Source of the DNA: Nephrocerus scutellatus
Lineage: Eukaryota; Arthropoda; Insecta; Diptera; Pipunculidae
Assembly: GCA_947095585.1 (NCBI GenBank)
Contig: OX352761.1
Span: forward strand, 186,001-250,000
DNA length: 64,000 nucleotides
Direction of reading: 5' to 3'
Part shown: piece after piece, positions 38,155 through 49,660 of the stretch
How positions within the stretch are numbered: position 1 is the stretch's first letter
How the letters are laid out: each line of letters begins with the position of its first letter
Notes under the pieces: generated by a model
Databases searched by the model: none
What the model was told of the DNA's origin: nothing
The model's input: the letters and a program-made list of their open reading frames with translations, nothing else
Position numbers and translations under genes: made by a program

Positions 38155-38320
38155 ACCTCCATAGCGAGCAATAGCGAGGCCGGCTGGCGTAGGAAGGATG
38201 GCGTAGACCAGGACGGCCCGAGCTTAGGAAAACCAAGCTGAATGACATCGGCTCGAAATCAAGACCGGTGGAGAGATTGTTTGCTGGAGGCCAAATACTA
38301 TGATGATGATATGCGCCAAC
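38155..38320 (+). mobile_element. RTE-1 LINE copy D, 3' end only
   Basis: AGCGAGGCCGGCTGGCGTAG through GACATCGGCTCGAAATCAAG to GGCCAAATACTATGATGATG matches the last 165 bp of the other RTE-1 copies, with a small deletion just before the terminus. Strong 5' truncation is normal for LINE insertion. It sits between two RNase-H-type LINE pieces. Confidence 0.85.
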
Positions 38321-38412
38321 CATGCACTCGCAACGACCAATTTCGTACTTCGACCCATATGGATCTATTGCGCTCCCCCCTGACTAGTGCTATAGAGCCA
38401 GTGCATGCCCGT

Positions 38413-39760
38413 CCCTATAGCACCCCGTCCATACCAATGCTTCTTAAGAATCCAATAATATGGAGCGGGTTCAGTGAAAGCCGCACAGAGTCCGAGATTG
38501 CGTGGGTTCCTAAGTGGTCACTTCTCTGACGGATCGTTGTTCCGCACTCGTTGAGTAGATGCCACGGGGTCTCCTCCGCTTTCCCACAGAGCCTGCAGCT
38601 TCCATCCTCTTCTATTTTTAACTTCTTTAGGTGCCCCTTCAGTTTGCAATGTCCTGTTAGGAAACCCGTAATGATTCTTACATTACTCCTCTTTGGGTTG
38701 TAATTCCCCAGCATTTCCTTTGTTTGCCGTAGGCCTGGGAGATTATCCCATCTTTCGGAAGCGGCTGCCTTACCCTTACTACGTACTTCTTTCCGCATTA
38801 TGCTGTACCCTATGCCACAGAAGGGTTCTGGCCCTACAAGCGGAGTTTCTGCTCCTTTATTCGCGAGCCTATCCGCAGCTTCATTGCCTTCTATGCCGGT
38901 GTGTCCCGGCACCCAGTATAAACATACTTTGTTGATTTCACCAAGCTTCTTAAGCTTCGCCTTGCATTCCTCCACCAGTTTTGATGTGACGTAGAATGCG
39001 TCTAGAGCTTTTAAAGCAGCTTGGCTATCTGTCATTATTGCTATTTCCTGCCTCATGTAGTTCCTTTCCAGATTGAAGTGAGCACATCTTTCAATGGCAT
39101 GTACTTCTGCCTGGAATGTACTCGGGTACATCCCCATAGATATGGAGTGTTTGGTTCGTGGTCCATACATTCCAGCACCCGTGCCTTCTGCCTTATTTGA
39201 TCCATACGTATACCACTTTGTGGCGCCCGGATGTATCTCGTATTCAGTTTCTGACCTGAATTCTTTCTGGATGCTCATTTTGATTTCGAAGTTCTTTTTG
39301 AACTCAAGCTTCCGCATCATGTTATCGCATGGCATGCTCGCTAGAGGAATCAGCTTGGTAAGTGGTTCTAATATCCCACTTGCCCTGCCGTCCGTGAAGC
39401 AGCCTACCTTGCTTAAACGTTACTTGGTTTCCATGGATTTTCTCTCAACCACTAAGTGTAGTGGGAGAAGCCCAAGGATTGCCTCCATACCCGCTGTTGG
39501 GTAGGTGCTCATGGCCCCTGTAATTAAAACGTAGGCCAGTCTCTGTACTTTTTCCAACTCCCTTTTCGTGGTGCTTAGCTTGGTCCTGTTCGCCCATGCA
39601 ACTGCTCCGTAGGTAATCATTAGAATAACTATCATGGTGTACATCCAGTGCATTATTCTGGGGCTAACTCCCCACAATCGTCATTAGTGTTCTTGTGTAA
39701 GCATTGGGTGCCAATCTACTGCCTCAATACTGGTTCCCGGGGCCTATGTTTGTTTTCTAT
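38413..39760 (-). mobile_element. R1/LOA-like LINE: RT tail, RNase H and zinc knuckle; best-preserved element
   Basis: A minus-strand frame of about 420 codons (39677 to 38415) is broken only by one TAA at 39420-39422. The upstream part reads HWMYTMIVILMITYGAVAW, KVQRLAYVLITGAMSTYPTA and LGLLPLHLV, the region after the RT core. Downstream, numbered from the Met at 39335, is RNase H: YTYGS (residues 42-46), where the first catalytic Asp is replaced by Tyr44; FQAEVHAI with Glu77; TDSQAAL with Asp103; and WVPGHTGIEGNEAADRLA with His145 and Asp155. GPEPFCGIG and FLTGHCKLKGHLKKL follow, then a knuckle Cys247-x2-Cys250-x8-His259-x4-Cys264. The stop and the lost Asp make it inactive. RT core and 5' sequence are absent beyond about 39.76 kb. 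Confidence 0.9.
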
Positions 39761-39879
39761 CACCCAGAATGATTTTTATATCATACTAAGGCATACAGGG
39801 ATGGAGTTTCCGTTCGACTGATTCAAATAATTCTGTAGGTGCACCAATCTGTAGTCTAAGTTTTTTCTTTTAAATTTTG

Positions 39880-40235
39880 CGTACACGTAAATGGGTTCGC
39901 TCCCTTATAATGCTCGGCTATTAAGCTGGGCGTTAAGGAAAATGAGAAGAAAAGAGGAGATGTCTTTGCGCTTGTGTTTTGAAACATGTAGATCATAGCG
40001 ATATGGAAAGACAGAGCTTTGCAGAGCATTTCACATGTACGTTGTTGTACGGCTGAAGAACGAAACCCTGAACTTATCTGTACGTCCGAAGATGGGCTTG
40101 GGGGAAAGGTGATGAGCATTAAGAGCGCCACGGAAATTGCGGTTGAACTCAAGGAGAGGTGACATGCAACTGGCTATTTCACTTGAGCACCGTTTGTGGA
40201 AGAAACGATAAAACAGTGACAAGCCTTACCTGTGA
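39880..40235 (-). mobile_element. CR1-like LINE C-terminus
   Basis: The minus strand reads SLFYRFFHKRCSSEIASCM, LLEFNRNFRGALNAHHL, then FGRTDKFRVSFFSRTTTYM, after which the frame changes. It is close to the copies at 11.6 and 48.2 kb, with the same 3' flank (CCCTTATAATGCTCGGCTAT). There is no RT core. It lies directly upstream of the R1/LOA-like element in the same orientation. Confidence 0.8.
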
Positions 40236-40334
40236 ATTCTGTAAAAGACTATTCCCCGTCCACTATATCTCATGGATTGCTGTTATGTCTGCTTTATACT
40301 TGGCTAGGTATCGGCTAGTTACAGTGAGCATGTA

Positions 40335-40408
40335 TTGGAGGTTGGGGGTAATTGGACGGCTGGTCAGTTGGATGGGGCAGCCGGGAAACGCTGGGTATTT
40401 CCGCTAGT
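40335..40408 (+). mobile_element. Helitron-like 3' terminus
   Basis: GGATGGGGCAGCCGGGAAAC then GCTGGGTATTTCCGCTAGT. A short palindrome (CAGC...GCTG) sits about ten bases before CTAGT (40404-40408), the layout of Helitron 3' ends. The same GGATGGGGCAGCxGGGAAAC block and a CTAGT end recur on the minus strand at 55.4-55.5 kb. The 5' limit is not visible and no Rep/helicase gene is present. Confidence 0.45.
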
Positions 40409-42600
40409 ATATAAACAGTTCCAAAATCAGATCAAACCCGCACAAATTAAAAATTTTGATCGTAAACAATATAAGCTTGGTATAAGGAACATTTTGGTAT
40501 TTCCATGAGTTGATTACTTAAAGTTGATGACGTACTTTGTTGCAATCACGTGGCAAAAGTCAAAGAACTCGTAAATGGCATTACATAGCCAAAACTCTAC
40601 TCAACTAAATTCAACGAAAAGTTGAAATCTTCCAAAAAAGAAGAAAAAAACGAAAAAATTGCATCAATGCATGGCTCAGGAGAAAGTTCTTCCTCTCTTG
40701 CCACACAGAGACTTTTTCTGCGGTATGCTCCTGATGGCTATAAATGTCCGAGAGTACTTTCGCTTTTATTACTTTTACGAGTACGCAAGGCAAAAAAACA
40801 AGATCCAAACTCTTCGAATTAAGACACGTTTTAACAATAGATGTAAAGAGCAGGTCGTTATTTTTTTTTGGAAGAAAAAAAGTGCACCTAAATCACTCTC
40901 CTATCAGACGACACATTATGGTCACATACAAGACACTCTCTTATCATTTGAGGTAATAGCCCATCACTCACGTACAATTATTTCATAGACCATAGACGAT
41001 CGATCGTCGTGACGACCAGCACAGCTGCAGCAATTTCCATCCAGTTTGGTTGTGACTTTGTTTCGTTCATAATTTAAATGCTTTAAGTGCGATCGCTGCA
41101 ATGTAGATCGAGATGATCGTGGTACAGAGACAGACTGATACTCTGGCGTAATGATTCTGCTTTAGATAACCAGTTTACAGTATACGGAGAGTACACACAC
41201 CTGATGCAATAAGAAACAAAATAACCGATTATCGCTATAAAAAAAATTAACCAGGCTAGACGAATGAACCTGTGCGATCGACATACTCATACACATTGCG
41301 GAGAGCTGCTGATGATCGGCTGCTGGTGGATCGTGATGCGCTGCGGCACTATAAGATGTAGGGCCCTGAGCACAATTTTAGAGCAACAACATCGCAACAA
41401 GCAAAACAGAAAAAAAATTGCAAATTCACTTCTCACATTTCACTGCAACTGGATGCGGATCGATACGAACTGGTTCGTTTGATCAGTTGTTGTAGTTGTT
41501 ATTTCAATGGTGAGATGCTTGGGTCTGTGAAGTTAGCCTGCAGCTAGTAGCGGGTCTATTACACGACCGATGCCAGTCAACTTGGCTGTAATTCAATATT
41601 TTTTATTGCTCACTTGGCTTGAAGGATATACCTCCGCACTTCCATTCCATCCGAAATGGCTTCATAATTACACCGAAGTCTTTTATAGGATTTGCTAGAA
41701 AAAAGGGAGGGCAGGCAGAGCGGACCATTTAAATCTAGTTCGTTGTGTTGTTGTTGTTGTTGTTGCTGATTGATTAAGCTATTAAGGAGACGGGCTCATG
41801 TGTTGCGCCTGATCGAAGTTAGCCCATATATTATTGCCTTGTTTTCTGCGTATTCATATATTATGGCCCTGCATTGCAAATCGGAGACTCCTTCATTTAA
41901 AAACATAAATAATAATTAATCTCTAATATGCCTTTGGGTTTTCATTTTACTTTGTCTACGTGGGACAAGACCTATTCATCTGGCACGAAAGGCTGTAAAA
42001 AAATCGAAAGTGATAAAATCACGATTGTGATGCTTAAACGTCGGAAATGGTATAACTTTTGCTCTCCCTTAGCAAAGTGCAAATGCAAAGTCGTGAAATG
42101 AATAGTTGGCCCAACCAATGGAACTTGAAAAACGACCAACAAAAACTATGCAAGGTGCACACTCATCGATCAATCTATCCCTATGGAGTTTCATTTCCTT
42201 GTCCAAGTGTCATGAGTGCGTGTGTGTTTCTCTCCGTATATGTGTGATGTCTGGCGTGCCTTCGATAGGATGCGTTGCACGTAGAGATTATGCACGCTGC
42301 AGTAAAGTGATATTATGTTTTCCGTATCCACCTTCGCATTTTATGTTATATACCCTACCAGCAAGTATCCATCACCAGCAGGAAGATTATTTAATGATTC
42401 AGGAGATTTTTACAACTACTGCGCGGTAGTACGAGGCGGTGTCTAGCAGAATGCAGTGGAATAGACATTTAATATATTTTGCCGTAAAAATTTTAAATTA
42501 AAAAAATAGTTATCTTAAGTTAGCGTTGTAATAAATCTTGTTATGTGGACGTAACAACCGTCTGTTGGTCTTAAAGCAAAAAAAAAAAAAAATAGAAACT
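40409..42600. other. No gene recognised
   Basis: Short frames only. Simple sequence includes a GTT run at about 41748-41766, a 14-bp palindrome GACGATCGATCGTC near 40988, and a poly-A of about 15 at 42579-42593. Confidence 0.5.
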
Positions 42601-42634
42601 TCCGAAGCTGTATAAATAGAAACACGCCGCACAG

Positions 42635-42890
42635 TCACAGTTATTTATCGCCAAAATATCCCTTTTTGAGGTCGGGACTATTTCAAAGTATTTTCTTTTT
42701 TTCAAGCATCACACGCGCCACACGCGTCAAACGTTGGTTATCAAAATTGGTCATTGACATTGAGCCGCTCACAAAATTTTAGCCCTCTAGGTCGTGCAAA
42801 AGGTGGTTGAAAAAGACCTCAAAAAATGAGAAAATGGCGCGATTTCAACACATAGCACGGGCCACACGCGACACGATTCGTATAAAAAAC
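42635..42890. repeat. CpG-rich unclassified repeat, copy 2
   Basis: Shares long blocks with 49660-49920: ATCGCCAAAATA, CTATTTCAAAGTATTTTCTT, CATCACACGCGCCACACGCG, GACATTGAGCCGCTCACAAA, CTAGGTCGTGC and GACCTCAAAAAATGAGAAAA. No open frame. The alternating CACGCG/CACACG motifs stand out from the AT-rich surroundings. Confidence 0.8.
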
Positions 42891-42989
42891 ATTAAAGAGG
42901 GCTTCAATGCTTCCGATAACACCTGCTGTTTGGAAAGCGCTGAAAAATTGTGCAGTACCGCTAACAATTAAACCACCAATCCAATAGCT

Positions 42990-43395
42990 GTAAAGAGACC
43001 CGACCCCACATGCAGTTTTAGGTTCAAACGCACAGAAAGCGTAAATTACACCATCAACAAAGGACTACGAAAAGAGTACGTACTCTCACCTATACTTTTC
43101 TTGATGGTCTTGAATATTGTGATGAAGTAAATGAACATCGATGCTCTGAATGGAATTTAATGAGACCAATTTCAGAAGACAATTCAGAATAACAATCTCA
43201 ACAATGCTGACTGTCATATGCCTGATTGCACCTACTCTGACTAATATGACAAATTGAAGCTGGAGTCGTAACGAACTTTTGTGTCTGACTGAAGCTTAAT
43301 TTGCGCAAGAAGTAAAAAGACACACATAGCTCGAGCGTAAAATCTGTCATCTTTCACGGTGGGTAACCTGGAGCGTATCTAATACATCGTCAGAA
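42990..43395 (+). mobile_element. RTE-like LINE RT remnant (motif B' region)
   Basis: The plus strand reads YTINKGLRKEYVLSPILFL and MVLNIVMK, matching the GxRQGxVLSPxLFxxVLxxVM motif of RTE/BovB-like RTs, with the Gln-Gly pair replaced by Lys-Glu. A decayed KxEAxFAQEVKRHT segment and VIFHGG follow where the post-catalytic region should be. The YADD box is not readable. Confidence 0.5.
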
Positions 43396-43399
43396 GAAC

Positions 43400-44165
43400 T
43401 TTTATTTATTTATTTATTTTTCGATAGTTGACATCACATAATATGTAGTGTAATATAAAAATAACATAAGGATGTAGAGAGCAAATTAATTACAAAACTC
43501 GATTAAAACTTATACCTAGATAAGGAAATATCAAATATTTATCAAAAATAGCAAAAGATTGGTGAATTGTATCACACTCACCATAACATATATTGTGATG
43601 TTTTAAATGTAGAATGTTTCTAACTTTTAAACTACGTACGGAGCATATAGCATTAACTTAAAAATTATATTTGCAATGACAGACTGAATTTCACGACTAA
43701 GGTTAAAAGTCATCTTGCTACATAGGGTAGAAGACGTGAAGAGCCAAATTGAGTAAGTTTGAGAATAATTTTTCTCAATACGCGAAGAACCAACAAGCGG
43801 AGTCCTCATACAGTTAATGCCACAATATTCTAGAAACAAGACTACAACAAATACTTTTGAATGTGTATGGATCTTTGAAAGCAAAAGAGTTATGCTTTAG
43901 AAGTGCTAAGAGAGAGCCCGAATGGTACAAACATAATTTATATGATGGTCAAAAGAAAAGCTTTTGTCAAATATTACTCCATTAACCTTAAATCTCTCAA
44001 CTCATAAAAGAATATAATTATTTAAACTGTTTACCGTCAAAATAGGAAATTTAATTCTATGAAAAGTAGTGTTGAAAAATTATTTAAATCGAAATTACTT
44101 ATACTAGCGACAAATGTTAAATCATCGGTATTAGAAGTGAGCAAAGTTCTAAAATCTTCGCTAAA
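43400..44165 (-). mobile_element. jockey/CR1-like LINE C-terminus with (TAAA)n tail
   Basis: The minus strand reads RFKVNGVIFDKSFSFDHHIN (about 43945-44005), then after two stops SKIHTHSKVFVVVLFLEYCG, MRTPLVGSSRIEKNYSQ and FNLSREIQSVIANIIFKL to a stop at 43627. The GVxFDxxxxFxxHI ... LEY ... RIE series is the post-RT region of jockey/CR1-like LINEs. The element ends, in its own orientation, in a TAAA repeat (about 43402-43422), a usual LINE tail. Confidence 0.6.
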
Positions 44166-45125
44166 TTATATACAAAAATAGAACAGGTCACAGATGAGAT
44201 CCTTCAGGTTATGCAGAAGACAAATATTTTCCAGCAATACAAATCTTCCATAAGAACTTTCTGTAAACGACCAAATCATAGATTTCAGTCATAATAAAAA
44301 ATAATCACCAGAACCTAAGGCTTCTAACTTAAGATCTATTACTTCTAACATCTTTAAAGTTCAAAGTAAAGTCCAGTTAGTATCAAAATACGGCGAAAAA
44401 AACAAGTGTACACATTGGCGTTCAAGAAGAAAATCCAATGATCTCGAAGACATCCAAGAATCACAGGGCTAAAAATTGGGTCAGTATCAAAAAGAGTGTG
44501 GCTGCAAATTAAACGAATTTTACAGGTGGAGAGCGCCTCTTTCTGATCTAACCATTTAGATTGATTTATTTATGTTTCTTACTTAATTTTAAATTATCAT
44601 TTGAAATATGAATATGAATATCAATGAAATAAATTATATTTAATTAGGTAGCAAACTGCAAATTATGCATTCAAAATTTCAGAAAACTTAATAAGATATA
44701 TGACGTTGCCAAAAAAGTGGTTTCTTAACATTGAAATGCTGCAGCAAGAGAAATATACGACAACTAGATACATTAATCTGCCTTTTGCTAATCAATCAAT
44801 ATATTTCACAAATCAGTGGCCTTAACATTTGCATTGTTAATTTGATCTACAAACAACATGGTCGATTGCCTCGATTTTGGGGCACATTATTAATTTATGC
44901 ATAACATTTAGTACTTTAAAAGTTGGGCAAATGGCTTAATATTTCTTCTCCACGTTTATTATTATCACTGGAAATTAGGCAAAGTGACATCTTATGCATG
45001 AGGGTGATCTAAAAGTTTGCGGATTGCCATCTAATGGGTTTTGCATTAAGAGCGCCTGAATTTGTTTCTTACATAGCAGCCTGTGTTTGATATATTAAAA
45101 AAAATGTATTTCGGGTAAACCTACC
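44166..45125. other. No gene recognised
   Basis: Very AT-rich. No frames or motifs assigned. The first part may be decayed sequence of the neighbouring LINE. Confidence 0.5.
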
Positions 45126-45129
45126 TTCG

Positions 45130-46256
45130 ATGCCATAGAATACAAATTAGTTTCAATGGAATTGCCTGAACGAGTTAATGCACTCAACCCAATTTTCCAC
45201 CAGATTTTCGCCTAAATCGAGCGATTTTGCGTTCGATGTAGGTCCTTAATTTGTCCAGATTCTTTGGCTTACTGGCATATACTCCAACAATCCGAACAAA
45301 AAAGTCTAGAGGCACAATCGACACAAGGAGCGGCCATTTGACTGTTCCATCTCTTAATATAGCACAGTCACCGAACTTCGAGGTGCCGTCTTGCTAAAAA
45401 ACACATATGCTCCAAGGTAATTTTTTTTCCAATTTATCCCAAAATAAGTCAGTCAACATGGTCCTTTAGCAATCTCCATTGACAGCGACGGCATTGCTAG
45501 CATCATTGAATAAGAAGTAAGGGCAAATGACCCCTTTTAGGATGAAACCAGCCATTTTGTAAATGGCTGACTAGTTGCTGACTTGCCCAAATGTGGTCCG
45601 GTCCTGCGCTCCCGTTCGTAAACAATCAGCAAGTTGTATGGGCTTATTTCACAGATTTTCGAAGGCGTGAAGGAGCGTGATGCTAGAAGCTTTTGTCAGT
45701 TAATACTCATTACTCATTACTACTCTAATATACTTATAAGAATTATTCGACACTTGATTTTGTAACAGCAATTGGTGGCTAACATTTTATTCACATAAAA
45801 TTATAAGTAAAGATTGGTCAATGCTCCATATATGCTCCAAGGTAATTTTTTTCCAATTTATCCCAAAATAAGTCAGTCAACATGGTCCTTTAGCAATCTC
45901 CATTGACAGCGACGGCATTGCTAGCATCATTGAATAAGAAGTAAGGGCAAATGACCCCTTTTAGGATGAAACCAGCATGAAATGGTATTTTGTAAATGGC
46001 TGACTAGTTGCTGACTTGCCCAAATGTGGTCCGGTCCTGCGCTCCCGTTCGTAAACAATCAGCAAGTTGTATGGGCTTATTTCACAGATTTTCGAAGGCG
46101 TGAAGGAGCGTGATGCTAGAAGCTTTTGCCAGTTAATACTCATTACTCATTACTACTCTAATATACTTATAAGAATTATTCGACACTTGATTTTGTAACA
46201 GCAATTGGTGGCTAACATTTTATTCACATAAAATTATAAGTAAAGATTGGTCAATG
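45130..46256 (-). mobile_element. mariner-type transposon (DGATCHTA family), deleted and internally duplicated
   Basis: Minus-strand C-terminal end: KFGDCAILRDGTVKWPLL, PLDFF (third catalytic Asp), then VYASKPKNLDKLRTYIERK and IARFRRK (about 45170-45390). The second-Asp region is fused by a deletion: QDGT runs straight into SKFGD. Upstream, GFILKGVICPYFLFNDASN and AVAVNGDC precede the missing box. That upstream part is present twice because of the tandem duplication at 45405-46256. The family matches fragments at 8.7, 58.65 and 63.7 kb. Confidence 0.8.
45405..46256. repeat. Near-identical tandem duplication, unit about 425 bp
   Basis: Copy 1 runs from 45405 (ATATGCTCCAAGG) to 45823, copy 2 from 45830 to 46256. 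I see only three differences: a T-run of 8 versus 7, a 9-base insertion (ATGAAATGG-like) in copy 2 after GGATGAAACCAGC, and one T to C change in AGCTTTTGTCAG. The unit covers part of a mariner transposase and its flank. Confidence 0.95.
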
Positions 46257-47340
46257 GTCATGTCATGTCCGTTTTGTTAACATTTCCGCAAAGTTCATGC
46301 AACTGCAATAGCTAAGTAATCCAGAGGATTAACGGAAGGTTGAAAGAACTTCCTTCTAAAAATGTCTCGCAGTATATAACACAAAACTGTGATAGTCCAT
46401 AAGGAAGTAATTATATCATTACAGGTTTAATGAAATTATGACTTCCTTATGGCCTAATCGCTCTCTTATTCCAGAGATCATCTGTACCAAGGCTCATAAA
46501 TACGCCGCAGGAACATCATCACAAAATCCATTGCCGGACACAATTTTGATTGTAGTATGACTCGACGTATACTCTTAATCAGTTGAGAGTACTAACTAAT
46601 CAACTATATGTTGTTCCTTAGCTTAATTAATAAAAGGACAAAGAGGAAGCGGATGCTGTAGACGTAAATTATTAAACGTATTTGTTCACTGAGGTAAAAT
46701 CCAAACTAATTATGTAATGAGTTTGTTATCGGAAGATGGCGCAAAATTTATTATTGGAAGACAATACATACAGTTTTTTAACCATCAACTACTACTACAT
46801 ACGAAACATTATTGTCCTTCTATGTATACATTATCGATTGATACAGCATTTATCTGACTATAGATGAACAAACATTAGTTCGTTATGAGTGTAACGATGA
46901 TAGTAATAATAAAAAGTGATCATAATTTAGAAAAAAAACAAGAAAATGGTTGCGAGATAATTGCAAGATCTTCGTCTACAAAGGATTAACACATTTTGCT
47001 TTTTTAGCAAAAGTCTGAGTTTTTGTTTTTGTTTTGTTTGAAACAACAACTTCTAGTTGATACTCGTATTGGCTGCTACTGTTATACTTCTTGTTTTGCC
47101 CAGCTGGAGGTCTATGAAATCAATCACTGTTATATCTGGTTCGTTGTGTCGTCGCCAACATTCATACACAGCACATACGAGTCGAGTAGTGTGCATTTCT
47201 ACAAGTGCGCGCATCAACAACTGTTAGTTGGACGATTCAATAAACGAGTTATGAATTATGAACTAATAACATTATTTAATAAGTTGATTTCCAATTACCT
47301 ACTTATTTTTATGTAATCACAGCGACAACTACAAACGCTG
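46257..47340. other. No gene recognised; contains one strong hairpin
   Basis: AT-rich, with short frames only (for example 47023-47316, plus). The hairpin at 46397-46452 is listed separately. Confidence 0.5.
46397..46452. repeat. 56-bp fold-back: 25-base arms, 6-base loop
   Basis: CCATAAGGAAGT (46397-46408) pairs exactly with ACTTCCTTATGG (46441-46452). The next 13 bases of each arm pair with three mismatches around a CAGGTT loop. By eye 22 of 25 positions pair. It could be a fold-back MITE core or a precursor-miRNA-like hairpin; the sequence alone does not decide. Confidence 0.8.
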
Positions 47341-47344
47341 CAAT

Positions 47345-48165
47345 GAACCTTAAACTGGCTAAGATGTCGCAAATGATGGATCACTATCCTACTAAGTGTC
47401 TTCTCGGTGGTACAGGTGCGCATGTGCAGTGTGTACTAGGTTCAGGAAACCAATTATATGATGGAGTGGAGGATGTCGATAGTGGAGCATTCTTCAATGG
47501 TCATGTTAAGTGGTCTCTTTATTGTTTAACACAGAAGAAACGATCACTTATATAACTTTTCATGAGTTGGTAAAAGGAGGAACAAGTTCAATTTATACGA
47601 TAGTCTGTTGTGCCAAGCTTTAGAGACATCTAGGAGTATAAAAACACACTACCATTTTTCATCACTATATGAATTTGTTGCACTGTCGAGTATTTTCGTC
47701 GAAAGCCGAACTGGTGGTTGAGTAAAATGTTGCTTTGGCATAGGATAGGTTCCAGTCTGTTGTTGTTGTGTTTTGATAGTATTGGTAAAAGATTTATTTG
47801 GCTGTAGTTCTATGCTTTTTTGGTATCATTTGCAGGCTTCGGTACTGCTGCTCTTTAAGCTTTTTTTCCATATCTTCGGGTAATACTTCGGTCTTAGAAT
47901 TGCGTTAATTAAGTTGCGTATATGTACATATATTCATCTGTCTGGTAGTTCATTCAGGATCTTCCCAGTGATTAAATCATATCCAGGACTTTTTGAAATA
48001 ATATTTCTTTTCGCGCGCTTAGAAGAGGGTGAAATTGAGAGCGTTACGAAAGTGCGATATGATGATTTGATTTTTCCAATATCCGCTACGCAGTGTTGAT
48101 CAATTAAATATCCACTCTTAGAGTATTTTGGGTGTTTTTTAGTGGTTTTTGTGGGTCTTTTTTTA
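47345..48165 (-). mobile_element. jockey-type LINE reverse transcriptase N-terminal part
   Basis: Minus-strand order: SPGYDLITGKILNELPDR (pre-RT, about 47940-47995), NYSQINLLPILSK (the SYRPISLLP block, about 47780), CQSNILLNHQFGFRRKYST and VQQIH (about 47665-47740), then LLDVSKAWHNRLSYKL (motif A region, FxDVxxAFDxVWH type with the second Asp lost, about 47580-47625). Frameshifts separate the blocks. Bases 47345-47550 may hold a very decayed GVPQG/FADD region. Confidence 0.8.
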
Positions 48166-48177
48166 TAATTCGCGCAC

Positions 48178-48432
48178 ACTTCAAGGGATTTGCACCCTTA
48201 TAATGCTCGGCTATATGCTTGGCAAAGCGTGGGCGTTAAGGAAAAGGAGGAGAAAAGAGGAGATGTATACGAGCTTGTGTTTTGAATGCCTGTGGATCAT
48301 AGTGATGTGGGAAGACAGACCTTGGCAGAGCATTCCACATACGTGTTGTACGGCTGAAGAACGAATCCCTGAATTTAACTGTACGTCCGAAGATGGGCTT
48401 GAGGGTAAACTGATGAGCATTTAGAGCACCAC
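48178..48432 (-). mobile_element. CR1-like LINE C-terminus
   Basis: The minus strand reads GALNAHQFTLKPIFGRTVK, FRDSFFSRTTRMWNALPRS and VFPHHYDPQAFK. It is the best-kept end of the family also seen at 11.6 and 39.9 kb. The 3' flank TTATAATGCTCGGCTATATG is shared with 39.9 kb. It is bounded sharply by the plus-strand RTE-1 copy at about 48432. Confidence 0.85.
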
Positions 48433-49660
48433 TGCAGACCGCCGCCACAACCCGAACCTGATGACGGTACGAACGTACCGAGGTGCCAGCGTCGACTCGG
48501 AACACTATCTTGTTAGTATGGTGCTCCGAGCGCGGTTTGCATCTTCACGAAAGACTGCATCCTCGAGTCAGATTCGAGTCAACACGGCTACCCTTCGCAA
48601 CGAAGAGACCAGAAACAGCTGCGGTCAAGCGATAGAACTCGACCTAAACAGAGAGCGAGGATCGATATCAAAGGCATCTTAGAGCGATGGGAAGAGCACT
48701 TTCATGACATGCTAAATGGCCTGCTAACTGAGGAATTGAAGGCTCCACCAATGACCGAAGTCCATACTATGCTGCCGCCACCAACCATAGACGAAGTTAG
48801 CAGAGCGATAAATCAGCCCGGAATTAGATGGGATCTCAGCGGAACTGACTAAAATAGAAGGCCCCACAATATACCAAGCTGCCTATGATAGCATAGTCAG
48901 AGTAGAAATTAATAAAGCAATGAGAGAATTCAACATCCCAAATAAACTGACAAGACTATGTAGGTTGACCATGACCGATGTTATAACCCAAGTAAAAATA
49001 TCCGGATCAATATCAAGCCCATTCAACATCTATAAAGCTCCGACAAGGGGATGGAACAATTCTCTATAAGTCCATTCATATTTTATTTAATTTAGTGTGC
49101 TTACGCAGACGATATTGACATCATTGGTAGAAACTGAAGCGCTGTACAGGAAACTTTCATTCAGATCGTGCAGGCGGCACGAAATCTGGGGCTGCACATA
49201 AATGAGAGCAAAATCCAGAAACCAGTACTTACATATGGATCCAAGAGTGCTTAACAAAAAGCATTCTGACCTCTTAGCTGCGTTCGAGAGAAAAGTCTTA
49301 CGGAAAATTGTTGGCATGTGAGGAAGGACGATTCCGGAGACTCTATAATGGTGAGACCTACGAACGTTACTGCGATGTCGACATCATGAAGAAAATTAAG
49401 CTCAGTAGGCTCCGGTGGGTTGGACACCTAGCTCGCATAAGCGAAGACGATCCTGCTCGAAAAGTCCTTTGCGGTAAGATTTATGGAACACGACAGCGAG
49501 GCCGGCCAAGCCTACGTTGGAAGGATAGCGTAGACCAGGACGCCCAGAGTTTAGGGATGCAAAACTGGATGACATGGGCTCAAAATCGGGATCGGTGGAG
49601 TGACTTTTTGCGGGAGGCCAGGACCGGACCCCGGTTGTAAAGCCAAATATGATGATGATG
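48433..49660 (+). mobile_element. RTE-1 LINE copy E, internally deleted
   Basis: The plus strand reads TYRGASVDSEHYLVSMVLRA (end of endonuclease), GILERWEEHFHDMLNGLL (linker), PPPTIDEVSRAINQ, a deletion that removes the first RT blocks, then AAYDSIVRVEINKAMRE (motif A), CAYADDIDIIGR (catalytic box, about 49091-49130) and HLARISEDDPARKVLC. It closes with RIYGTRQ-type residues RGRPSLRWKDSVDQDAQSL and a TAA at 49638. The terminus GCCAAATATGATGATGATGG follows six bases later. Confidence 0.9.
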
